Assembly (NCBI GenBank): GCA_026392465.1
Contig: JAPLCA010000026.1
Location: forward strand, 1-64,000
Origin: Propionibacteriales bacterium
Lineage (GTDB): Bacteria; Actinomycetota; Actinomycetes; Propionibacteriales; Nocardioidaceae
Direction: 5' to 3'
Length of the DNA: 64,000 bases
Below are positions 38,201-44,170 of this stretch, in pieces. Position 1 is the first letter of the stretch. Every line of letters begins with the position of its first letter. Position numbers and translations under genes: made by a program. Under the pieces are notes generated by a model. It had not been told where the DNA came from. It saw only the letters and a list, made by a program, of their open reading frames with translations, and ran no database searches.

Positions 38201-38364
38201 GCGAAGTCGCGCACGAGCGCGGCGAGCGGCTCGAGCCACGGCCCCCCCTGCCCGCCGGCGACCACGGCGTAGCGCTGCCCCCCTCGGAGCCGGTCGACCA
38301 GCGCCTCGCGGCGGCCTCCCGTGGCGGTGGTGGTGCTCGTCGGGCTCGTGGGGGTGGTGGTCAC
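29224..38364 (-). CDS. fas: Type I fatty acid synthase
   Basis: The 3,046-residue megasynthase makes acyl-CoA de novo. Order of domains: acetyltransferase (CAGHSQGAYVV, Ser about 153), enoyl reductase (LLAGMTPTTVDAKIV, about 420), hotdog dehydratase (SGDHNPIHTSMAAARL, about 1228), malonyl/palmitoyl transferase (AGHSVGEYNALAA, Ser about 1429), ACP (SLCDGASSRRNQLLVDLG, pantetheine Ser about 1803), ketoreductase (LVTGASRGSIAASV, about 2108) and ketosynthase (AACATTAVSVEEG, Cys about 2696). The layout matches mycobacterial FAS-I. I chose GTG 38364, preceded by GCGAGG; the frame stays open to 38412, inside the promoter/operator. Confidence 0.95.
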   Translation of the reverse strand: MTTTPTSPTSTTTATGGRREALVDRLRGGQRYAVVAGGQGGPWLEPLAALVRDFALESDVAGVVARAEQRLAPVATELLRTGVEVAPLAWLDALAVGESAEDDDAPEVPDAATLQAPAVSVPGILLTQLAGLAALQRQGLDVVATPPVACAGHSQGAYVVEALAGADPADLYAHARLAGAAAQVVGRRRGLLGATMLSVSGESPERVAAALAPLPASAGVVTRLRNGRRAVVLSGPQEGLRRAVDLLEQAAAAEKDERSRKVTGGAAFAPVVEPVAAQLAFHHPDLDAAADLAATWADACGLDAEQARRLTRRAIVDPVDWVAEVERVLDAGAEWLLDVGPGDLAARLSAAEAKVRGAGVVSVATRRGHRELTVPGAAPRRSRPWSSYAPTAAQLPDGSLRVETAFTRLTGLSPVLLAGMTPTTVDAKIVAAAANAGFWAELAGGGQVSEPIFADRMAELRELLDEGRTFQFNSLFLDPYLWKLQLGGQRLVQKARAAGTPVDGVVVTAGVPELDEAVALVEELSEVGVQHVAFKPGTVAQIRQVLAIAEQVAPRPVMIQIEGGKAGGHHSWEDLDDLLVATYAQLRAHDNVVVCVGGGIGTPEVAAAYLTGEWARAHGHPVMPLDGVLVGTAAMATLEATTAPEVKRLLVDTPGTPDWVGAGHASGGMASGRSQLGADIHEIDNTASRTGRLLDEVAGDAEAVAARRDEIVEALDRTAKPYFGDVAMMTYGTWLDRFAALTTDRVAPTGIDEDGGSAPAGVPGRGRRRGWLDVTLRDRFHAMLQRAEARLAPEDHGDVATLFAAPADVEDAAVALATLRETYPAADDVVLHPADVPFFVQVCRRSGKPVPFVPVVDADVRRWWRSDSLWQAHDPRFGADQVCVIPGTVSVAGITRVDEPVGDLLRRFEDATVDAVLAAGAAPREVVGLRRAEGAEGAVSLVLAAPDAVWSGRTVRNPVHRLGAPASTSSGWVIVAPERAEHPETGAVLTGAGGSAELTVPLDRAGRVLTLAFDVTDAVATGAAPVVPVSTAAAAMLDLLSAAAGGSLPTVSDDAAELVASWSDDVVADHAGVTAGTTTDFVPDALVGLAWPAVFAVVGAARAASGEPVVEGMLDLVHLDHAVDVETAPTDGADLAVGASLRSVEATDLGRVVTVDVDVRQGDVSVASLVERFCVRGRPGTADAGEPVRAGGRLDDAEVHPTPRRTRAEGTVTAPADLRAFAAVSGDHNPIHTSMAAARLAGLGEPIAHGMWLSAAAQRVVVEGTGRTLLGWTTRWLSPLAPGAEVSVKAERTALVEGDEVVEVTCRAGGELVMAATARLRAPRTAYAFPGQGIQHAGMGMAGYQRSKAARAVWDRADAHTRSALGFSILTVVRDNPTVLVAHGTTHKHPDGVLFLTQFTQVAMAVLGAAQMAELRESGAFVEGSVLAGHSVGEYNALAAVSGVIPLEAVVEVVFQRGSVMHTLVPRDEQGRSDYRLAAIRPSQIGLADDEVTAYVDGVAERSGEFLQIVNYNLRGSQYAIAGTVKGLEVLEADIAERRARFGGKAAFILVPGIDVPFHSRVLHGGVPDFRARLEELLPAEIDPSILEGRYVPNLVPRPFSLAEDFIREVADLVGASPLDEVLSDFAAWAARPQALCRTLLIELLAWQFASPVRWIETQDLMFASVENGGLGVERFVEIGVGQSPTVANLASSTLKLPAVQSTLGARGVDVANIERDAAAVFATDEDPTPVEDDVVEERPAAEAAPTPATTTPTAAPASSGGPRPADLTFDAADGTRTLIAWWTKLRPEQIGAADSIESLCDGASSRRNQLLVDLGGELSLGAIDGAADADVPTLSAQVKGLARGYKPFGPVLSATFADHLKKALGPTGRKQSSVADRVSDVWQLGPGWASHVLAELALSTREGASVRGGDLATVTTPTNGAEVDAAVDAAVQAVAARHGVTVALPAAGGSDATVDAAALAEITGDITGPDGVLASTARHLLARLGLSAEVPMTEDDEDVRRVLARVDAELGSDWVDAVAPAFDERRAVLLDDRWASAREDLARLALGQVDVEPSRFAGAGEVVATQARWWAGRTDDAGLEARLGQVAELALDTTPGTWADEVALVTGASRGSIAASVVGELLAGGATVVATTSGLDSRKVGFFRELYRSHARAGARLWVVPANMASFADVDALASWVVAEQSRTVGSTKHVAKPALVPTMLVPFAAGRVMGDLSDAGSRTEVEARILLWSVERLVGALATTGRDHDLASRLHVLLPGSPNRGMFGGDGAYGEAKAALDAVVTKWGAEKSWSERVTLTHAVIGWVRGTGLMGGNDPLVQAVEAAGVRTWSPEEMASALLEQGCTPAVREQAAVAPVELDLTGGLGEADLDLRALAENLERPAADVEDTTATVAALAPSPAQLPDIAAPAWGDVSARPEDLVVVVGTGELGPYGSARTRFEMEVHDELSAAGVLELAWNTGLLAWDEANQGWYDVETNEAVDEADVHERYHDTVVERCGIRTYGDDGSMVDNSAPLLTSVFLEQDLTFAVGSEAEARAMHAADPERTTITASQDGEWTVTRKAGTEIRVPRRMELTRTIGGQVPTGFDPAVWGVPAEMLESIDRVAIWNLVCTVDAFLSSGFTPAELMRWVHPAFVANTQGTGMGGMASMHALYINTLLGESNPNDILQEALPNVIAAHVVQSYVGSYGAMIHPVAACATTAVSVEEGVDKIRVGKAEFVVAGGFDDLSTEGIIGFADMSATADSGAMLAQGIDPRRVSRANDRRRGGFVESQGGGTLLLARGDVAARMGLPVHAVVAYAGSFADGVHTSIPAPGIGALAAGIGGRESQLARSLAALGLDADDVGVVSKHDTSTAANDPNESELHERLAAAIGRSAGNPLFVVSQKTLTGHAKGGAAAFQLIGLTQVLTSGVLPPNRSLDCVDDVLAEHEHLVWLREPLAGATLKAGLVTSLGFGHVAGLIALAHPEAFVQALPEGEREAYRARARERAVAGRMRLAQVMVGSAAAYERPSGRRLGTDGVRGREASVLLDPQARLGADGVYVGPSCS

Positions 38365-38416
38365 GTCGTGATACCTCGCTGCGACAGGTGGGCGGAAGCA
38401 CCATCGTCGCAAAACG

Positions 38417-38453
38417 TGAGAGGATCCTCAAGTTTATTCCGAGGGTTTCCTCA
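38417..38453. promoter_or_regulatory. Paired operator in the fas promoter (shared with carboxylase operon)
   Basis: Two dyads: TGAGAGGATCCTCA (38417-38430) and CGAGGGTTTCCTCA (38440-38453). On the minus strand AATAAACT, a likely -10, leads into the first dyad. The second dyad differs by one base from its partner at 24740-24753. Confidence 0.72.
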
Positions 38454-38506
38454 TGTTCTTCGTGTCACACGACGCCGCGCACGCCACCCGCCCGCTTCTC
38501 CTCCCC

Positions 38507-38616
38507 CATCGGTGCCTGGGCAACCGCAGACGTGCTCCTGTCGTTGCCCCGACACCGACAGGCCGACCTCCTGCGCATCGGTGCCTCAGCAACGTCAGGG
38601 GCACTCCTGCGGTTGC
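38507..38616. repeat. Direct repeat of about 41 bp, two copies
   Basis: Copies at 38507-38547 and 38576-38616 both start CATCGGTGCCT, include CTCCTG and end in GTTGC, offset by 69 bp. They sit between the fas promoter and the terminator of the SDR operon. No convincing gene is seen in 38454-38674; the short open frames here look like chance. Confidence 0.6.
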
Positions 38617-38674
38617 AGATCCACCGATGAACGGGGGAGGTCACGCGGCGCGGCCGCAGGCACCCGGCACAGAC

Positions 38675-38713
38675 GGACGACCCCGTGGCCACCAGGTGGC
38701 CACGGGGTCGTCC
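38675..38713 (-). terminator. Hairpin downstream of the thiolase/SDR operon
   Basis: A 19-bp stem (GGACGACCCCGTGGCCACC and its complement) with a minimal loop lies 15 bp after the SDR stop. No U-tract follows, so termination is likely but not certain. Confidence 0.7.
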
Positions 38714-38728
38714 AGGACTGCAGCGAGG

Positions 38729-39478
38729 TCAGACGCCGCCGGTCAGCAGCAGGCCGCCGTCGGCGGTGATGGTCTGGCCGGTCAGCCACCCTGCGTCGTC
38801 GGACAGCAGGAAGCCGACGACGCCCGCGATGTCCTCGGGCAGGCCGAGCCGCTTGAGCGGGTACGGTGCCGACACCTCGTCCTCGCGACCCTCGTAGAGC
38901 GCCTTCGCGAACCTCGTCTTCACGACGGCCGGGGCCACGCCGTTCACGCGGATCTCGGGGCCGAGCTCGACGGCGAGCTCCTCCGTGACGTGGATGAGCG
39001 CGGACTTCGACGCGCCGTACATGCCGATGTTCGGGGCGGGCTTGAGCCCGGCCACCGACGACACGTTGACGATGGCGCCGCCGTGCTCGCCCATCCACTG
39101 CCGATAGGCCTGCTGCGCCCACGCGACGGCCGACAGCACGTTGACCGCGAAGATCTTCGCCGCGGCCTCGAGGTCGATGTCGATCATGCGGCCGTACACC
39201 GGGTTGATGCCGGTGTTGTTCACCAGGAAGTCGAGCCGACCGAACCGCTCGATCGCGGTGCGGACCGCCTCCTCCTGGTGCGCGGCGTCGTCGCCCGAGC
39301 CCGCGACGTACGCGGCGCGGTCGGCGCCCAGGGTCGCGACGGCCTCCTCGAGCGCGTCGGTCTTGCGGGCCGTGACCAGCACCTTCGCGCCGTCGTCGAC
39401 CAGACGCTGCGCGATGCCCAGGCCGATGCCCCGGCTCGCGCCGGTGACGACCGCGACCTTGCCGTCGAAGCGACCCAT
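38729..39478 (-). CDS. Short-chain dehydrogenase/reductase
   Basis: The 249-residue SDR has TGASRGIGLGIA (about 13), NNTGINPVYG and the catalytic SSVAGLKPAPNIGMYGASKSA. The C-terminal FabG-like end reads DGGLLLTGGV. It is the third gene of an operon with an acyl-CoA dehydrogenase and a thiolase; its ATG overlaps the thiolase stop by one base. A hydroxyacyl-CoA or related dehydrogenase step in beta-oxidation is the natural reading, but the substrate is unknown. Confidence 0.87.
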   Translation of the reverse strand: MGRFDGKVAVVTGASRGIGLGIAQRLVDDGAKVLVTARKTDALEEAVATLGADRAAYVAGSGDDAAHQEEAVRTAIERFGRLDFLVNNTGINPVYGRMIDIDLEAAAKIFAVNVLSAVAWAQQAYRQWMGEHGGAIVNVSSVAGLKPAPNIGMYGASKSALIHVTEELAVELGPEIRVNGVAPAVVKTRFAKALYEGREDEVSAPYPLKRLGLPEDIAGVVGFLLSDDAGWLTGQTITADGGLLLTGGV

Positions 39479-40695
39479 CAGGACAGCCGCTCGATGACCA
39501 TCGCCATGCCCATGCCGCCGCCGACGCACATCGACTCGACGCCGAACTGCTTGTCGTGCCACTGCAGGGAGTTGATGAGCGTGCTGGTGATGCGGGCACC
39601 GGTCATGCCGAACGGGTGACCGACGGCGATGGCGCCACCGTTGACGTTGAGCTTGTCCAGCGGGATGCCGAGCACCTTCGCCGAGCCCCACGACTGGACC
39701 GCGAACGCCTCGTTGATCTCGTAGAGGTCGATGTCGTCGATGCCCATGCCGGCGTTGCGCAGCGCGGCCGGGATGGCCTCGACGGGGCCGAGACCCATGA
39801 TCTCCGGCGAGAGGCCGGTCACGGCGGTCGAGACGATGCGCGCCAGCGGCGTCAGGCCGAGCGCCTTGGCCTTCTCGTCGCTCATGATCACGACGGCGGC
39901 GGCGCCGTCGTTGAGCGGGCACGCGTTGCCGGCCGTGACGGTGCCGTCGGGACGGAACACCGGCTTGAGCTGGCTGACGGCCTCGAGCGTCACACCCGCG
40001 CGCGGGCCGTCGTCCTTCGAGACGACGGTGCCGTCGGGCAGCGTGACGGGCGTGATGTCCTTCGCCCAGAAGCCGGACTCGATGGCCGCCTCGGCGAGGT
40101 TCTGGCTGCGGACGCCGAACTCGTCCTGCTCCTCGCGGCTCATGCCGAGGTGCTGGGCGACGTTCTCCGCCGTCTGGCCCATCGCGATGTAGAGGTCGGG
40201 CAGCTCACCGGCCTCGCGCGGGTCCGTCCACGTGTCGGCGCCACCTTCGGCCCGCTTCGCGGTGCGGGCGATGGCGTCGGCGAACAGCGGGTTCTCCGAG
40301 CCGGGCAGGTCGGAGAAGCCGTTCTGGAAGCGGCTGACCGTCTCGACGCCGGCCGAGATGTAGGCGTCGCCCTCACCGGCCTTGATGGCGTGGAAGGCCA
40401 TGCGGGTGGTCTGCAGCGACGACGAGCAGTACCGGTTCACGGTGACGCCGGGCAGGTGGTCCATGCCGGAGAGCACGGCCACGGCGCGCGCCAGGTTGTG
40501 GCCCGCCTCGCCGGCCGGCTGGCCGACACCGAGGTGCAGGTCGGTGATGTCCTTCGGGTCGAGCCCGGGGACCTTGGCCAGGGCGGCCTGCACCATCTGC
40601 ACGGTGAGGTCGTCGGGACGCATGTCCTTCAGCGAGCCCTTGACCGCGCGCCCGATGGGCGAGCGGGCGGTCGAGACGATGACGGCTTCGGTCAT
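39478..40695 (-). CDS. Thiolase (acetyl-CoA C-acyltransferase)
   Basis: The 405-residue thiolase has all catalytic groups: nucleophile Cys in NRYCSSSLQ (about 89), NEAFAVQ, the His in GGAIAVGHPFG (about 355) and the second Cys in ESMCVGGGMG. It cleaves 3-ketoacyl-CoA to acetyl-CoA plus a shortened acyl-CoA, or works in reverse. FadA-type beta-oxidation thiolase is the likeliest role. It sits 82 bp after the acyl-CoA dehydrogenase gene. Confidence 0.93.
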   Translation of the reverse strand: MTEAVIVSTARSPIGRAVKGSLKDMRPDDLTVQMVQAALAKVPGLDPKDITDLHLGVGQPAGEAGHNLARAVAVLSGMDHLPGVTVNRYCSSSLQTTRMAFHAIKAGEGDAYISAGVETVSRFQNGFSDLPGSENPLFADAIARTAKRAEGGADTWTDPREAGELPDLYIAMGQTAENVAQHLGMSREEQDEFGVRSQNLAEAAIESGFWAKDITPVTLPDGTVVSKDDGPRAGVTLEAVSQLKPVFRPDGTVTAGNACPLNDGAAAVVIMSDEKAKALGLTPLARIVSTAVTGLSPEIMGLGPVEAIPAALRNAGMGIDDIDLYEINEAFAVQSWGSAKVLGIPLDKLNVNGGAIAVGHPFGMTGARITSTLINSLQWHDKQFGVESMCVGGGMGMAMVIERLS

Positions 40696-40777
40696 GGTGC
40701 TGCCTTCCGGTGGTGGGGGGATCCTGCGGGGCGGCCCGGCAGGGGTGCCGGGCCCTGGGCGGCGAAGGGAACAGCGC

Positions 40778-41923
40778 TCAGAGGCCGAGGTCGCGGCCGA
40801 TGAGCTCCTTCATGATCTCGTTGGAGCCGGCCCAGATGCGGGTCACACGGGCGTCGCGCCAGGCGCGGGCCACGCGGTACTCGTTCATGAAGCCGTAGCC
40901 GCCGTGGATCTGGACGCAGTGGTCCAGTACCTGGTTCTGGACGTCGGACGTGTACCACTTGGCCTTGGCGGCGTCGACGGCGCTGAACTTCTTCTCGGCG
41001 TGGGCGGCGACGGCGTTGTCGAGGTAGGCCTCGGCGACCTCGATCTTGGTGACGAGCTCGGCGATGAGGAACTTGTTCCACTGGAAGTTGCCGATGGCCT
41101 GGCCGAACGCCTTGCGGTCCTTGGCGTACTGGATCGTCTCGACGAGGATCTGCTTGGCGTGGGCGATGTTGGAGATCGCGCAGCTGAGCCGCTCCTGCGG
41201 GAGCTTCTGCATCATGTGGATGAAGCCGCGGTCGAGCTCGCCGATGATCCGGTCGTCGCCGACACGGACGTTCTCGAAGAACAGCTCGGCGGTGTCGGAC
41301 TCGGTCTGGCCCACCTTGTCGAGCTTGCGGCCGCGGCTGAAGCCCTCGTCGCCGGCCTCGATCGCGAAGAGCGTGATGCCCTTGGCGCCCTTCTCCGGGG
41401 AGGTGCGGACGGCGGTGACGACGAGGTCGGCGCTGTAGCCGTTGGTGATGAACGTCTTGGAGCCGTTGATGACCCACTCGTCGCCGTCGCGGACGGCGGT
41501 GGTCTTGAGGGCGGCCAGGTCGGAGCCGCCGCCGGGCTCGGTCATGCCGATGGCCAGCAGGCACTCGCCCGATGCGATCTTCGGCAGCCAGCGCTCCTTC
41601 TGCTCCCGGGTGCCGAGCTCGACGATGTAGGGCGCGGTGATGTCGGCGTGGATGCCGACGCAGGAGGCCAGGGCGGCGCTGACCTTGCTGAGCTCCTCGG
41701 CCCAGACGGCGTTGAAGCGGAAGTCCTCGGCACCGGCACCGCCGAACTCCTCGGGGATCTCCAGCCCGAGGAGACCGAGCTCGCCGGCGGCGAGCCAGAA
41801 GTCGCGAGGGAGGGCCTTGTCCTCGATGTACTGCTCGATGTGCGGGGCGACCTTCTTGGCCAGGAACGTCGCGCAGGTGTCGCGGAAGTCCTCGTGGTCG
41901 GCGGTGTAGACGGTGCGGTCCAT
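40778..41923 (-). CDS. Acyl-CoA dehydrogenase
   Basis: The 381-residue FAD enzyme performs the first step of beta-oxidation. Motifs: LLAIGMTEPGGGSDLAALKT (flavin/substrate binding), VINGSKTFITNG, AFGQAIGNFQWNKF, and the C-terminal CVQIHGGYGFMNEYRVAR, whose Glu after GFMN is in the catalytic-loop region. Chain length cannot be deduced. It begins an operon with a thiolase and an SDR, with a 14-bp operator 59 bp upstream shared with the divergent TetR. Confidence 0.91.
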   Translation of the reverse strand: MDRTVYTADHEDFRDTCATFLAKKVAPHIEQYIEDKALPRDFWLAAGELGLLGLEIPEEFGGAGAEDFRFNAVWAEELSKVSAALASCVGIHADITAPYIVELGTREQKERWLPKIASGECLLAIGMTEPGGGSDLAALKTTAVRDGDEWVINGSKTFITNGYSADLVVTAVRTSPEKGAKGITLFAIEAGDEGFSRGRKLDKVGQTESDTAELFFENVRVGDDRIIGELDRGFIHMMQKLPQERLSCAISNIAHAKQILVETIQYAKDRKAFGQAIGNFQWNKFLIAELVTKIEVAEAYLDNAVAAHAEKKFSAVDAAKAKWYTSDVQNQVLDHCVQIHGGYGFMNEYRVARAWRDARVTRIWAGSNEIMKELIGRDLGL

Positions 41924-41981
41924 CGGGTCCCTCGTGCTCTGGTGTGACTCGTGCTCGGACGTGAAGTGACGCGCCAGTAGG

Positions 41982-41995
41982 TAAGCGCTTGCTTA
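41982..41995. promoter_or_regulatory. 14-bp TetR operator between acyl-CoA dehydrogenase operon and tetR
   Basis: TAAGCGCTTGCTTA is the exact reverse complement of the site at 24853-24866. It lies in the divergent promoter region, 48 bp before the TetR ATG, and so suits control of both directions. Confidence 0.8.
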
Positions 41996-42043
41996 GCGTG
42001 CCCGCCATGGGCCATGCTGTCAACCGACGAAAGGGACGATGTC

Positions 42044-42622
42044 ATGACCGCCACAGCGCGCGAGCGCCTCCTGGAGGCCGCTGTCGAGGCGTTCGCCGAG
42101 AAGGGCTTCACGGCGACGACGACCCGCGACATCGCGGCGCGTGCGGGCATGAGCCCCGCAGCGGTCTACGTCCACCACGACACCAAGGAGTCGCTGCTCT
42201 TCACCGTGAGCATCGACGGACACCGCTCGGCCCTGCAGGTCGTGGAGTCCGCCGACGACCCCGCCACCACTCCCCCCGAGCGCCTGCGCCGCTTCGTGCA
42301 CGACTTCAGCGCCTGGCACGCGTCGCACAGCCGGGTCGGCCGGATCGTCCAGTACGAGTTCGACGCCCTGACCCCGGAGCACCGCTCCGAGGTCGCCGCG
42401 CTGCGGCGCGCGATCGAGCGCGTCATGCAGCGGGTGCTCGAGGCCGGCGTCGCGTCGGGCGACTTCGCCGTCGACGACGTGGTCGGCACCACCCGCGCGA
42501 TCCTCTCCCTGAGCATCGACCTCGTGCGCTGGTTCTCCCCCACGGGACCGCAGACGCCGGAGGACGTCGCCGAGCTGCACGCCCGGCTCGCGCTGCGGAT
42601 GGTCCTGGCCCACGACGACTGA
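42044..42622 (+). CDS. TetR-family regulator of the acyl-CoA dehydrogenase operon
   Basis: The 192-residue protein starts with a TetR helix-turn-helix (TATTTRDIAARAGMSPAAVY, about 22-41) and has a TetR_C ligand domain. ATG at 42044 is chosen for the AAGGGAC box 8 nt upstream; an ATG at 42014 is in frame. Divergent placement across the palindrome 41982-41995 suggests self-control and control of the beta-oxidation operon. An acyl-CoA ligand is likely by family analogy. Confidence 0.87.
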   Translation: MTATARERLLEAAVEAFAEKGFTATTTRDIAARAGMSPAAVYVHHDTKESLLFTVSIDGHRSALQVVESADDPATTPPERLRRFVHDFSAWHASHSRVGRIVQYEFDALTPEHRSEVAALRRAIERVMQRVLEAGVASGDFAVDDVVGTTRAILSLSIDLVRWFSPTGPQTPEDVAELHARLALRMVLAHDD

Positions 42623-42696
42623 CGGCGCCCACCCGCGAGGGGTGGACGCCGCCAGGGGTGCTGTCGCAGTCGTGCTGCGCAGCGGTGCGTGCGGGC

Positions 42697-43230
42697 TCAG
42701 GCCTCGAGCACGGCCTCCGCGTTGATCGTGATGGTGATCTTGTCGCCGATCATGACCTTGTCACCCTCGAGCGGGATGTTGAAGTCGATGCCGAACTCCT
42801 TGCGGCTGATCTCGCCGGTGGCCTCGACGCCGACGCGCGTGCCGCCCCACGGGTCCTTGCCCTCGCCGAGGAAGTCGACGTCGAGCTGCAGGGGCTTGGT
42901 GACGCCCTTGATCGTCAGGTCGCCGTTGACGACGTAGGACTCCTCGGACTTCTGGACGACGCCCGTGCTGACGAAGGTCATCTTCGCGTGGGTCTCGGTG
43001 TCGAAGAAGTCGCTCGAGCGCAGGTGGTTGTCGCGGTCGGCGGTGCCGGTGTTGATCGAGGAGAGGTCGACCTCGACCGTGACCTTGGAGTCGGTGATGG
43101 GCTCGGCGGTGACGATCGAGCCCTCGAAGGTCTCGAACTTGCCGCGGACCTTGCTCATGATGTGACGCACGGAGAAGCCGATCTCGGTGTGCGTGGGGTC
43201 GAGGTTCCAGGTGCCGGTGGTGATGCTCAT
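42697..43230 (-). CDS. YceI-family lipid-binding protein
   Basis: The 177-residue protein has the YceI lipocalin-like fold: GTWNLDPTHTEIGFSVRH, VEVDLSSINTG, RSSDFFDTETHAKMTF and VNGDLTIKGVTKPLQL. Family members bind isoprenoid-like molecules in a beta-barrel. No signal peptide is visible, so it is cytoplasmic. GGAGAC precedes the ATG. It is divergent from a MarR gene over two TTGA-N4-TCAA dyads. Confidence 0.92.
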   Translation of the reverse strand: MSITTGTWNLDPTHTEIGFSVRHIMSKVRGKFETFEGSIVTAEPITDSKVTVEVDLSSINTGTADRDNHLRSSDFFDTETHAKMTFVSTGVVQKSEESYVVNGDLTIKGVTKPLQLDVDFLGEGKDPWGGTRVGVEATGEISRKEFGIDFNIPLEGDKVMIGDKITITINAEAVLEA

Positions 43231-43262
43231 GGGTGTCTCCTGAAGTCGGGGTGCGGCTCGTG

Positions 43263-43309
43263 GTTGAGCCGTCAACGAGAGAGACGCTACCATGTAGTTG
43301 AAGCCTCAA
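43263..43309. promoter_or_regulatory. Two MarR-type operator dyads between yceI and marR
   Basis: GTTGAGCCGTCAAC (43263-43276, perfect arms) and TTGAAGCCTCAA (43298-43309) share the form TTGA-N4-TCAA. They lie between divergent yceI and marR; the second overlaps the expected -35 zone of marR. Confidence 0.65.
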
Positions 43310-43357
43310 TCAACACCCTCTCCTGGACCGCCTCTCCACGAACCTAGGATGTGCCCC

Positions 43358-43849
43358 ATGACCAGCGCCCCCATCGACGAGAACTCGGACACGACGCCGT
43401 GGCTCGACACCGAGCAGCAGCGGTGGTGGCGCTCCTACCTCGGGGGCTCGACGGTGCTCCTCGACCAGCTCGACCGCGACCTGCGCGCCGCGCACGACCT
43501 CTCGATGGCCGAGTACGAGATCCTCGTCCGCCTGTCCGAGGCCGAGGACCGCTCGATCCGCATGGCCGAGCTCGCCTCCGCCGTGTCGCACTCGCGCAGC
43601 CGCATCACGCACACGATCGCCCGGCTCGAGCGTGACGGCATCGTGCGTCGCGCCGCGAGCTGCACCGACGGGCGCGGCGTCAGCGCCGTGCTGACCGACC
43701 ACGGGCACGACGTGCTGGCGCAGGCCGCCCACACCCACGTCCGCGGGGTGCACGACTACCTCGTCGCACGCTGCAGCCGCGAGGACCTCGCCGCCGTCGG
43801 GAGGGTCCTCGAGGCCGTCCGCACCGGCCTCGAGGGCCGCGACTTCTGA
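43358..43849 (+). CDS. MarR-family transcriptional regulator
   Basis: The 163-residue protein has a MarR winged helix (LSMAEYEILVRLSEA; SHSRSRITHTIARLERDG; wing with SCTDGRGVSAVLT). TAGGAT lies 7 nt before the ATG at 43358, suggesting a leaderless mRNA. It probably represses itself and yceI through the dyads between them; the ligand is unknown. Confidence 0.89.
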   Translation: MTSAPIDENSDTTPWLDTEQQRWWRSYLGGSTVLLDQLDRDLRAAHDLSMAEYEILVRLSEAEDRSIRMAELASAVSHSRSRITHTIARLERDGIVRRAASCTDGRGVSAVLTDHGHDVLAQAAHTHVRGVHDYLVARCSREDLAAVGRVLEAVRTGLEGRDF

Positions 43850-43866
43850 CATCGGGGAACGGAGAC

Positions 43867-43911
43867 ATCGCACGCGCGCTATGGACAGGCATAGCATGTG
43901 TGCGATAGCGT
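43867..43911 (+). promoter_or_regulatory. Promoter with nested inverted repeats before the Xre gene
   Basis: ATCGCAC (43867-43873) pairs with GTGCGAT (43899-43905), and inside them GCTATG (43878-43883) pairs with CATAGC (43890-43895). TGGACA (43882-43887) and TAGCGT (43906-43911), 18 bp apart, form a plausible promoter, 7 nt before GTG 43919. This fits autoregulation by the Xre protein. Confidence 0.6.
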
Positions 43912-43918
43912 GCCGGTC

Positions 43919-44170
43919 GTGAAGGACATCCAGGACGAGGCGCTCTACGCCAACGTGGTGGCCCAGGTGGTCGCCCGGCGCACCGAGCTCAAGCTGTCCC
44001 AGCGCGAGCTGGCCGACCTGCTCGGCACGACCCAGTCGGCGATCGCCCGCTTCGAGTCCGCCCGACGGCCACCGAAGCTCGACACGCTCGCGGCGATCGC
44101 CGAGGCGCTCGACTGCACGCTCGAGGTGTCCTTCCGACCCCGTACCCGCCCCACGAGGAGGACACCATGA
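43919..44170 (+). CDS. Xre-family helix-turn-helix regulator
   Basis: The 83-residue protein is a single Xre/HigA-like HTH (QRELADLLGTTQSAIARFE, about 33-51). GTG 43919 follows TAGCGT by 7 nt; GTG 43898 and 43910 are in frame. The stop overlaps the ATG of the membrane protein by 4 bp, as antitoxin-like or cognate-regulator genes often do, but no known toxin domain is present in the partner. Confidence 0.83.
   Translation: MKDIQDEALYANVVAQVVARRTELKLSQRELADLLGTTQSAIARFESARRPPKLDTLAAIAEALDCTLEVSFRPRTRPTRRTP

Noticed and set aside
33673-38769. A 1,698-residue plus-strand frame opposite fas
   Set aside because: Its length reflects the GC bias of the fas reading frame; fas has clear catalytic motifs, while this frame has none.
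38453-39619. Long plus-strand frame across 38453-39619
   Set aside because: It is antisense to the SDR and thiolase and has low-complexity His/Arg/Asp composition typical of a high-GC shadow frame.
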